DNA from: JBBSHE01 sp038253325
GTDB taxonomy: Bacteria > Actinomycetota > Actinomycetes > Propionibacteriales > Nocardioidaceae
Reading direction: 5' to 3'
Assembly: GCA_038253325.1 (NCBI GenBank)
Contig: JBBSHE010000065.1
Location: forward strand, 1 to 12,256
Length of the DNA stretch: 12,256 nucleotides
Positions within the stretch are counted from its first letter, which is position 1. Each line of letters starts with the position of its first letter. Below the pieces are notes generated by a model. It did not search any database, was not told the DNA's origin, and was given only the letters and a program-made list of their open reading frames with translations. Positions 7,049-12,256 of this stretch are shown piece after piece. Both the position numbers and the translations under genes were made by a program.

Positions 7049-7486
7049 ATGATCGATATCGCAACCGGCCAGGTCACCTCCTCTGCTCCGCCCGCAGCGT
7101 TCTTCGAACGGTGGGCCGACATGGATACCTGGCCCGACTGGAACCTCGACACCGAATGGGTACGCCTCGATGGACCGTTCACCCAAGGCGCCACCGGCAC
7201 CCTCAAACCCAAGGGTGGACCGAGGGTACGGTTCGTCGTCGAATCGCTGGTCCCGGGACGGGAGTTCGTCGACGTCTCACGACTCGCCGGTGCGCGCCTG
7301 GTCTTTGCACATCGCGTCAGCCCGACCGCCGACGGAGGCTGCACGGTGGATGTGCGGATCAGCATGCGTGGCCCGCTCGCACGGCTGTGGAACCGGGTTC
7401 TCGGCAAGGGACTGCGTTCGTCTGTCCAGGACGATCTGGACCGACTGGCCCACCTGGCCGAGGCAGCCCATTCCGAGGCGGCATGA
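7049..7486 (+). CDS. SRPBCC-family (START-like) protein
   Basis: This 145-residue protein resembles the polyketide-cyclase/dehydrase branch of the SRPBCC superfamily, which forms a helix-grip fold with a hydrophobic ligand cavity. Visible features are an early PAAFFERWADMDTWPDWN, typical of the lid helix and first turn, a strand set around GPFTQGATGTLKPKGGPRVRFVVESLVPGREFV, and a long amphipathic C-terminal helix (about 114-141, LARLWNRVLGKGLRSSVQDDLDRLAHLAE). The ligand is unknown. The ATG at 7049 is preceded by a promoter-like region with no leader. The stop overlaps the MarR start by four bases (ATGA). This pairing suggests the regulator controls the SRPBCC gene and itself, perhaps in response to a shared ligand; that is inference. 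Confidence 0.85.
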   Translation: MIDIATGQVTSSAPPAAFFERWADMDTWPDWNLDTEWVRLDGPFTQGATGTLKPKGGPRVRFVVESLVPGREFVDVSRLAGARLVFAHRVSPTADGGCTVDVRISMRGPLARLWNRVLGKGLRSSVQDDLDRLAHLAEAAHSEAA

Positions 7487-7992
7487 GCGGCTCGAGACAT
7501 CGAGGGACTACTGGATCGCGAGCCTTCGTCGGACGACGTCCGCGGCGGCTGGCTTCGGCACATGCCGACGCCGAGGTCAGTCCGGGGTTGTTGCTGTGGC
7601 GGGTCACCAATCGGTGGCAGGCCGCGCAACGGGCCGCGCTGAAGCCGTTCGACCTGACCCACGTGCAATTCGTGCTGCTCGCATCGTTGACCTGGCTCGA
7701 CGACGAGGGTGCGGTCACCCAGAAGCAACTGGCTCGGCACGCCGCGACCGACCCCATGATGACCTCGCAGGTACTGCGGGCTCTGGAGGGGCGCGGCCTG
7801 ATCCACCGGGACCGACATCCGACAGATGCGCGCGCTCGGGCTCTGTCGGTCACCGTGGCTGGTGCGGCACTCGCCAACCGCGCGATCGTCGCCGTCGAAG
7901 GATGCGACGCGGACTTCTTCGCCCCGCTGGGTCCCGGCACCACACGCTTCACGACACAGCTACGTGCGCTGAGCCAGCCAACCGCAAACTGA
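7483..7992 (+). CDS. MarR-family winged-helix transcriptional regulator
   Basis: This 169-residue protein has a winged helix-turn-helix of MarR type at about residues 38-135. Seen are LLWRVTNRWQAAQRAAL (dimer helix), DLTHVQFVLLASLTWL, TQKQLARHAATDPMMTSQVLRALEGRGLI (the DNA-reading helices), and the wing RDRHPTDARARALSVTVAG with the family's D-x-R pattern. MarR proteins act as dimers, usually repressing their own operon until a small ligand binds. The first ~30 residues are basic and lack similarity to the family, so translation could begin downstream, although the ATGA overlap with the SRPBCC gene supports the ATG at 7483. The repeated GCRTACTA boxes upstream of the pair are the natural candidate operator. 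Confidence 0.88.
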   Translation: MSGSRHRGTTGSRAFVGRRPRRLASAHADAEVSPGLLLWRVTNRWQAAQRAALKPFDLTHVQFVLLASLTWLDDEGAVTQKQLARHAATDPMMTSQVLRALEGRGLIHRDRHPTDARARALSVTVAGAALANRAIVAVEGCDADFFAPLGPGTTRFTTQLRALSQPTAN

Positions 7993-8057
7993 GTGCAACA
8001 CTCGACGAGACGCCGCCGCGGGGCATCAGTCCGAGTTGAGATGCGACCCGGATTATC

Positions 8058-8093
8058 GATGCGTGCATCCCGACCCCGGTAGTCTCGCCCGGA
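8058..8093 (+). promoter_or_regulatory. Possible guaB1 promoter region with small palindrome
   Basis: The 101-bp gap before guaB1 contains a perfect short palindrome, GATGC-GT-GCATC (8058-8069), and a TAGTCT (8080-8085) that fits the actinobacterial TANNNT -10 pattern. Transcription from it would begin at about 8092-8094, making the GTG-start mRNA leaderless. No well-spaced -35 box is seen. The assignment is tentative. Confidence 0.3.
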
Positions 8094-9539
8094 GTGAGAT
8101 TCCTCAACGACACCAGCCCGACGTTCGACCTCACGTACAACGACGTGTTCATGGTCCCGCGTCGCTCCGACGTCGATTCCCGCTTCGACGTCGACCTGAC
8201 GACTCCGGACGCGGTCGGCACGACGCTTCCGGTCGTGGTCGCCAACATGACGGCGGTCGCCGGACGGCGGATGGCTGAGACCGTCGCCCGTCGCGGCGGC
8301 ATCGCAATCCTGCCGCAGGACATCCCGCTCGAGGTCGTCGCTGAGGCCGTACGCCGGGTCAAGGCTGCGCATCCCGTCGTCGACACCGCGATCACCGTGT
8401 CTCCTCACACGACCGTCGGTGAGGCAATGTCCCTGATGCCCAAGCGGGCGCACGGCGCCGTCGTCGTCGTCGAGGACGGCAAGCTGCTCGGCATCATGAC
8501 CGAGCGCGACGGCATCGACATCGACCGGTTCGCCCAGGTGCACGAGGTGATGTCGACCGACATCTTGACGCTGTCGGTCGACCAGGGACCCGAGTCGATG
8601 TTCGCTGCGCTCGCTGAGCGGCACGTCGATCTGGCGCCGGTGCTTGATCACGACGAGCTGGTCGGCGTGATGAGTCGACGTGCGGCGCTTCGATCTTCGA
8701 TCTACGCACCGGCACTCGACCGGTCCGGGCGCCTGGTGGTCGGCGGTGCCGTCGGCATCAACGGCGACGTGCGTGCCAAGGCCGAGACTCTCATTGCAAC
8801 TGGTGTCGACGTGCTGGTCGTCGACACGGCGCACGGCCACCAGGACAAGATGATCGAGGCGCTTGCGGCGGTCCGGGCCGCCCGAGACGAGTCGGGCCGG
8901 CGGCCGCCGATCGCCGCCGGCAACGTCGTGTCGGCCGCGGGCGCGACCGATCTCGCCGACGCCGGAGCGGACATCGTCAAGGTGGGTATCGGTCCAGGTG
9001 CGATGTGCACGACCCGGATGATGACGGGTGTCGGCCGACCGCAGTTCTCCGCGGTCCTCGAGTGCGCCGCCGCAGCCCGGGAAGCCGGGGCGGTCGTGTG
9101 GGCCGACGGCGGGGTCCGCTACCCGCGCGATGTCGCACTGGCGCTTGCGGCGGGTGCGGCGAGCGTGATGATCGGGTCCTGGTTCGCCGGGACGTACGAG
9201 AGCCCGGGTGACCTGATGACCGGTGCGAACGGGCGTCCGTACAAGGAGTCGTTCGGGATGGCGTCGGCGCGGGCGGTGTCCAACCGCACGAGGGATGCCG
9301 CCGGGTTCGCCCGGGCCCGGATGGCGCTGTTCGAGGAGGGCATCAGCTCGTCACGGATGTACCTCGATCCCGAGCGTCCGGGTGTCGAGGACCTGATCGA
9401 CTCCATCGCCGCCGGTGTCCGCTCGAGCCTGACGTACGCCGGCGCCCGCACCATCGCCGAGTTCCACGATCGGGCGATCGTCGGCGTCCAGAGCAGATCC
9501 GGCTACGACGAGGGACGTCCGCTCGATACCTGCTGGTGA
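8094..9539 (+). CDS. guaB1: GuaB1-family IMPDH-related protein, likely GMP reductase
   Basis: This 481-residue protein has the IMPDH/GMPR beta-alpha barrel with a CBS pair inserted. The barrel starts at FDLTYNDVFMVPRRS and includes LPVVVANMTAVAG. The CBS module spans about 96-205 (two units with ITVSPHTTVGEAM and ILTLSVDQGPESM). The barrel resumes with DVLVVDTAHGH, the phosphate and catalytic loop KVGIGPGAMCTTRM (catalytic Cys305), and WADGGVRYPRDVALALAAGA. The C-terminal part lacks the usual IMPDH flap and instead has EEGISSSRMYLDPERPGVEDLID, typical of GuaB1. Mycobacterial GuaB1 has been reported to act as a GMP reductase (GMP + NADPH to IMP + ammonia) controlled through its CBS domains by purine nucleotides; the same role is inferred here. 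The start is GTG at 8094, with no clear Shine-Dalgarno site. It converges on icd. Confidence 0.9.
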   Translation: MRFLNDTSPTFDLTYNDVFMVPRRSDVDSRFDVDLTTPDAVGTTLPVVVANMTAVAGRRMAETVARRGGIAILPQDIPLEVVAEAVRRVKAAHPVVDTAITVSPHTTVGEAMSLMPKRAHGAVVVVEDGKLLGIMTERDGIDIDRFAQVHEVMSTDILTLSVDQGPESMFAALAERHVDLAPVLDHDELVGVMSRRAALRSSIYAPALDRSGRLVVGGAVGINGDVRAKAETLIATGVDVLVVDTAHGHQDKMIEALAAVRAARDESGRRPPIAAGNVVSAAGATDLADAGADIVKVGIGPGAMCTTRMMTGVGRPQFSAVLECAAAAREAGAVVWADGGVRYPRDVALALAAGAASVMIGSWFAGTYESPGDLMTGANGRPYKESFGMASARAVSNRTRDAAGFARARMALFEEGISSSRMYLDPERPGVEDLIDSIAAGVRSSLTYAGARTIAEFHDRAIVGVQSRSGYDEGRPLDTCW

Positions 9540-9556
9540 CCGCCGCATGGCGTGGC

Positions 9557-9640
9557 TTTCCCAGGTTAACGTGGGAAGTCTGCACTTCACCCACGAAATT
9601 GCCTGGGTGAAGTGACGACGTCCCAGGTTAACGTGGGAAA
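9557..9640. terminator. Three-hairpin element between convergent guaB1 and icd
   Basis: Two direct copies of the near-palindrome TCCCAGGTTAACGTGGGA (9559-9576 and 9621-9638) flank a stem with 11-bp perfect arms, CACTTCACCCA (9583-9593) and TGGGTGAAGTG (9604-9614), around a 10-base loop. The central stem also contains CCCACG-six bases-CCTGGG on the plus strand. The outer copies read CCCACG-TTAA-CCTGGG on the minus strand. All three therefore look like one family in alternating orientation, like a REP/BIME cluster. The position between converging stop codons suggests two-way transcription termination or RNA end protection, but no T-run is present. Confidence 0.75.
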
Positions 9641-9652
9641 TCGGCGTGGGGG

Positions 9653-10870
9653 TCAAGCGAGGGCGGCGGCGAGGTTGTCGTCGAGTGCGCCGAGGAACTC
9701 CTCGGTCGTGAGGAAGCCCTGGTGGGGACCGACGAGCAGCGCAAGGTCCTTTGTCATCTTCCCGCTCTCCACGGTCTCGACGCAGACGCGTTCCAGAGCC
9801 TCGGCGAAGCCGGTCACCTCCGGCGTCGAGTCCAGCCTGCCGCGGTGCTTGAGCCCGCCGGTCCACGCGAAGATCGACGCGATCGGGTTCGTCGACGTCG
9901 GTTTGCCCTCCTGGTGCATCCGGTAGTGCCGGGTGACGGTTCCGTGTGCAGCCTCGGCCTCGACGGTCTTGCCGTCCGGGGTCATCAGCACGCTCGTCAT
10001 CAGGCCGAGCGACCCGAACCCCTGCGCGACCGTGTCGGACTGCACGTCGCCGTCGTAGTTCTTGCACGCCCAGACGTAGCCGCCCTCCCACTTCAGCGCC
10101 GCCGCCACCATGTCGTCGATCAGCCGGTGCTCGTAGGTCAATCCGGCAGCCTCGAAGTCGGCCTTGAACTCGCTTTCGAAGACCTCGGCGAAGATGTCCT
10201 TGAACGCGCCGTCGTACGCCTTCAGGATCGTGTTCTTCGTCGACAGGTAGACGGGATAGCCGCGCTGGAGACCGTACGAGAACGAGGCCCGCGCGAAGTC
10301 GGCGATCGACTGGTTGAAGTTGTACATGCCCATTGCGACGCCGCCGTCGGACCCGTACCGGGCGACGACATGCCGGATCGGCTCCGAGCCGTCGTCCGGG
10401 GTGAACGTGATGGTCAGCTCTCCGGCGCCGGGAACCTTGAAGTTCGTGGCACGGTACTGGTCGCCGTGGGCGTGCCGGCCGATGATGATCGGCTTGGTCC
10501 AGCCCGGCACCAGCCGGGGGATGTTCGAGATGATGATCGGCTCGCGGAACACGACCCCGCCGAGGATGTTGCGGATCGTTCCGTTCGGCGACAGCCACAT
10601 CCGCTTGAGCCCGAACTCCTCGACCCTTGCCTCGTCCGGTGTGATGGTCGCGCACTTCACGCCTGCGCCGTGCCGCTTGATCGCGTTGGCGGCATCGACC
10701 GTGACCTGGTCGTCGGTCGCGTCGCGGTTCTCGATGCTCAGGTCGTAGTACTCGAGGTCGATGTCGAGGTACGGAAAGATCAGCCGGTCCTTGATGAACT
10801 GCCAGATGATCCGCGTCATCTCGTCGCCGTCGAGCTCGACGACGCGTCCGGTCACCTCGATCTTGGTCAT
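9653..10870 (-). CDS. icd: NADP-dependent isocitrate dehydrogenase
   Basis: This 405-residue enzyme oxidises isocitrate to 2-oxoglutarate and CO2 in the TCA cycle, supplying NADPH. The sequence is of the eukaryote-like homodimeric type (TIGR00127 class). It starts with VVELDGDEMTRIIWQFIKDRLI, has SPNGTIRNILGG (94-105) for substrate binding, and NIPRLVPGWTKPIIIGRHAHGDQYRATN. The metal-site region is LIDDMVAAALKWEGGYVWACKNYDGDVQSD, and the NADP-site motif is EAEAAHGTVTRHYR. The length is normal and no key motif is missing. The ATG at 10870 fits family starts (MTKIEVTG) and has AGGAG ten bases upstream. The frame stays open to 11029, but that extension crosses the promoter and is not credible. 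The gene is transcribed alone, converging on guaB1 and diverging from the Gly-rich membrane protein gene. Confidence 0.96.
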   Translation of the reverse strand: MTKIEVTGRVVELDGDEMTRIIWQFIKDRLIFPYLDIDLEYYDLSIENRDATDDQVTVDAANAIKRHGAGVKCATITPDEARVEEFGLKRMWLSPNGTIRNILGGVVFREPIIISNIPRLVPGWTKPIIIGRHAHGDQYRATNFKVPGAGELTITFTPDDGSEPIRHVVARYGSDGGVAMGMYNFNQSIADFARASFSYGLQRGYPVYLSTKNTILKAYDGAFKDIFAEVFESEFKADFEAAGLTYEHRLIDDMVAAALKWEGGYVWACKNYDGDVQSDTVAQGFGSLGLMTSVLMTPDGKTVEAEAAHGTVTRHYRMHQEGKPTSTNPIASIFAWTGGLKHRGRLDSTPEVTGFAEALERVCVETVESGKMTKDLALLVGPHQGFLTTEEFLGALDDNLAAALA

Positions 10871-10904
10871 CAGGTACGCGCTCCTGCGGTCCGGGCGGAG
10901 ATTG

Positions 10905-10943
10905 CTTGACGTCAAGATACTTGTCTCCGGACGACCGCGCCAA
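10905..10943 (-). promoter_or_regulatory. icd promoter with CTTGACGTCAAG operator-like palindrome
   Basis: On the minus strand a -35-like TTGGCG (10943-10938) and a -10-like TATCTT (10919-10914) are 18 bp apart, giving a leader of roughly 37 bases. A perfect 12-bp palindrome, CTTGACGTCAAG (10905-10916), overlaps the end of the -10 box and the expected start point, where a repressor would block transcription. A regulator of the TamR type (MarR family, linked to TCA-cycle genes in Streptomyces) is one candidate from memory; I cannot confirm its motif here. Confidence 0.5.
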
Positions 10944-11016
10944 TCGACCCGTTCTCGTGTCACAGTGAGGTCCTGGCCCCGTCGGGGCATCGTCACTCGA
11001 GAGCAGGGGGAGTGCC

Positions 11017-11289
11017 ATGGGATGGACACTTGGCATCGTGATCTTCGTGGTGCTGATCGGCCTCGCGGCGATCGTCAGCAGGTACAAGAGCACCGGAGGT
11101 GCCGAACGCTCGCGTCGTCGGCGCGGCTCGTTCTTCGGCGACGCGGCAACGGGTGGCTACATCGCCGGTTCATCGACCGGCGACGGAGGTGGCCACCACG
11201 GTGGCGGCCACGACGGCGGCGGCGGCGGGAGCAGCTGCGGCAGCGGCGGCGGCGGCGGGAGCAGCTGCGGCGGCGGCGGCGGAAGCTGA
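11017..11289 (+). CDS. Small single-pass membrane protein with Gly-rich tail and two GGGGGSSCG units
   Basis: This 90-residue protein is not assigned to a known family. One hydrophobic segment spans residues 4-20 (TLGIVIFVVLIGLAAIV). A basic patch follows (RSRRRR, 31-36), so by the positive-inside rule the tail should face the cytoplasm. The second half is Gly/His/Ser-rich, with GGGHHGGGHD (57-66), then GGGGGSSCG twice (67-75 and 77-85), giving Cys74 and Cys84, and ending CGGGGGS. A strong GGGGGAG ribosome-binding site lies five bases before the ATG. The stop overlaps the start of the DUF692 gene (TGATG), so the two are translationally coupled. DUF692/MNIO enzymes modify cysteines in small ribosomal substrates (MbnA, BufA), so this protein is a plausible substrate, with Cys74 and Cys84 as targets. 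Actinobacterial DUF692 genes often neighbour Gly/Cys-tailed membrane proteins (TIGR04222, from memory). Substrate status is inference. Confidence 0.75.
   Translation: MGWTLGIVIFVVLIGLAAIVSRYKSTGGAERSRRRRGSFFGDAATGGYIAGSSTGDGGGHHGGGHDGGGGGSSCGSGGGGGSSCGGGGGS
11211..11270 (+). repeat. Two 30-bp tandem units encoding the GGGGGSSCG tail
   Basis: Units 11211-11240 and 11241-11270 differ at two of 30 positions; the last 26 bases of each are identical. The period is ten codons, so unit gain or loss would add or remove one Cys-containing motif without breaking the frame. Confidence 0.85.
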
Positions 11290-12222
11290 TGCCCACCCGA
11301 TCACCGGTCGCCGGACTGCGAACGACATGGGGAACGGGATGGGGAACCAGATCGGGAGTCGGCGCCGGATGGCGACCAGCCATCGCCGATGAGTTGCTCC
11401 GACAGACTCGGACCGGCCAGATCTCGTTCAGCGAAGTCGTCGCCGAGAACCTCCGTCCCGGCACGCTCCCGACCACACTCGTCGACGCACTCGACGCCGG
11501 GCTGACAATCGTCCCCCACGGTGTGGGGCTCGGCCTGGCCGCTGCGTGTCCACCCGATTCCGCCGGCGTCCTCCACCTCGCCGAGCTCGCTCTGGCGACC
11601 GGTGCACCGCTCGTCAGTGAGCACGTCGCCTTCGTTCGAGCCGGGTCGCCCCCCGATCACATCGAAGCGTTACACGGCGACGTCTTTGGAGCAGTCATCG
11701 AGGCCGGCCATCTGGTGCCGCCCCCCCCGTACGCGTGAGGCGTTGGAGGTCATCGTCGACAACGTCCGGATCGCCCAGGCCGACCTACCGGTGCCCCTAG
11801 CTCTCGAGAACATCGCCGCCACTCTTCGGTGGCCGGAGTCGACGATCGACGAGGCGGACTTCCTCACCGAGATCATCGAGCGGACCGACTGCCTCTTCCT
11901 CCTCGACGTCGCCAACATCTACGCGACCTGCTCGGCGCTCGGCGGGGACCCGCATGTGCAGCTCGAGCGGATGCCGCTCGGACGCGTCGCGTACGTGCAC
12001 GTCGCCGGCGGATTCACGGACGCCGACGGCACCTATCTCGACAGTCACGGTCACAACATGTCCGAGCCCGTGCTCGAGCTGTTGCGACACGCCGTCGAGC
12101 TGCTCGGCCCAAACCGCCCACCCGTCCTGCTCGAAAGGGACGCCGACGTCTCCGTAGCCGTAATCAGGTCCGAGCTGGACCGGGTGTGCGGCGCACTGGC
12201 ACCGCGGACGGTTGCGTCGTGA
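11289..12222 (+). pseudogene. DUF692 / MNIO-family metalloenzyme, frame interrupted by one extra C
   Basis: Two plus-strand frames together encode a complete DUF692 protein. Frame 1 (11289-11738) runs from MPTRSP through GVGAGWRPAIADELL, SEVVAENL, IVPHGVGLGLA (His77) and LVSEHVAF (Glu111, His112), then stops at LVPPPPYA. Frame 2 takes over in the C8 run (11721-11728) as RTREALEVIVDNV, followed by LALENIA (Glu173), LLDVANIY (Asp206, Asn209), YVHVAGG (His237), DSHGHN (Asp251, His253, His255) and LLERD (Glu282). These are the candidate iron ligands and conserved residues of the TIM-barrel MNIO family. Removing one C restores 310 residues (numbering assumes this). Relatives MbnB and BufB oxidatively modify peptide cysteines, usually with a partner protein. 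The start overlaps the stop of the Gly-rich protein. The break may be a sequencing error, a real mutation or slippage; every other conserved motif is intact, so decay would be very recent. Confidence 0.85.
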
Positions 12223-12256
12223 GCGCCTCCGCCGACGTACGTCGCCGGCTGGCCGA
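12219..12256 (+). CDS. Start of a further gene, cut by right edge
   Basis: A GTG overlaps the TGA of the DUF692 frame (GTGA), and the frame stays open to the window end, giving VSASADVRRRLA. Only 12 residues are visible, too few to identify. The overlap suggests it belongs to the same operon, where MNIO partner-protein genes often sit; that is inference only. Confidence 0.45.
   Translation, partial: MSASADVRRRLA

Noticed and set aside
9722..10909. 395-codon plus-strand frame opposite icd
   Set aside because: Asp/Val/Leu/Arg-rich shadow lying wholly inside icd, with no recognisable motif.
10976..10988. Small hairpin GCCCC-GTC-GGGGC upstream of the Gly-rich protein gene
   Set aside because: A five-pair stem in GC-rich DNA is expected by chance, and no T-run or conserved element accompanies it.
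9351..11093. 580-codon minus-strand frame across the guaB1 tail and icd
   Set aside because: It is an Arg-rich shadow of icd in another frame, crossing the hairpin element and the icd promoter.
11211..11280. GGC-rich repeats as a possible CRISPR or non-coding repeat array
   Set aside because: Units are adjacent with no spacers and are in frame within a small gene that has a strong ribosome-binding site.
10761..11288. Upstream part of the frame containing the first half of DUF692
   Set aside because: It runs antisense to icd and out of frame through the Gly-rich protein gene; family similarity begins only after 11289.
11721..11745. Programmed ribosomal frameshift in the DUF692 gene
   Set aside because: There is no supporting stimulatory structure or precedent in the family that I know; a one-base indel in a homopolymer is the simpler explanation.

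Overview
The window is high-GC, densely packed bacterial DNA. Frequent GTG starts, GTGA/ATGA stop-start overlaps and the gene families present point to an actinomycete. The trpS / 2'-5' RNA ligase / YihY order and a GuaB1-type enzyme near a CNNM-type CBS protein fit Propionibacteriales (for example Nocardioidaceae), but that placement is inference from recalled gene order. No rRNA, tRNA, CRISPR array or insertion sequence was recognised.

Left part, minus strand (1-4438), read right to left: a CNNM/CorC-type membrane protein with CBS domains, tryptophanyl-tRNA synthetase (trpS), a 2'-5' RNA ligase-family phosphoesterase, and a YihY/BrkB-family membrane protein cut by the left edge. The trpS reading frame carries an unusual N-terminal stretch encoded by five 21-bp tandem repeats. 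A short dispersed repeat with a GTACCGACAA core lies between and inside trpS and the CNNM gene.

Middle, plus strand (4765-9539): a tandem-GNAT acetyltransferase overlaps galactokinase (galK) by 4 bp. An SRPBCC-family protein then overlaps a MarR-family regulator by 4 bp, behind a promoter-like region with repeated GCRTACTA boxes. GuaB1 follows, an IMPDH/GMP-reductase-family enzyme likely to act in purine salvage. The 326-bp gap before the GNAT gene holds a near-perfect 20-bp inverted repeat whose arms are read as the same peptide motif on opposite strands.

Right part: guaB1 converges on an NADP-type isocitrate dehydrogenase gene (icd, minus strand). The gap between them holds three related stem-loops in alternating orientation, resembling a BIME/REP cluster. 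The icd promoter region has a perfect CTTGACGTCAAG palindrome overlapping a putative -10 box. Divergent from icd is the most interesting cassette. It encodes a 90-residue single-pass membrane protein with a Gly-rich tail containing two GGGGGSSCG units. A DUF692/MNIO-family metalloenzyme gene follows it, overlapping by one base, and a further gene starts with a GTGA overlap at the right edge. DUF692 enzymes (MbnB and the Buf systems) modify cysteines of small ribosomally made substrates, so the small protein is a candidate substrate. In this sequence the DUF692 frame is broken by one extra C in a run of eight C's.
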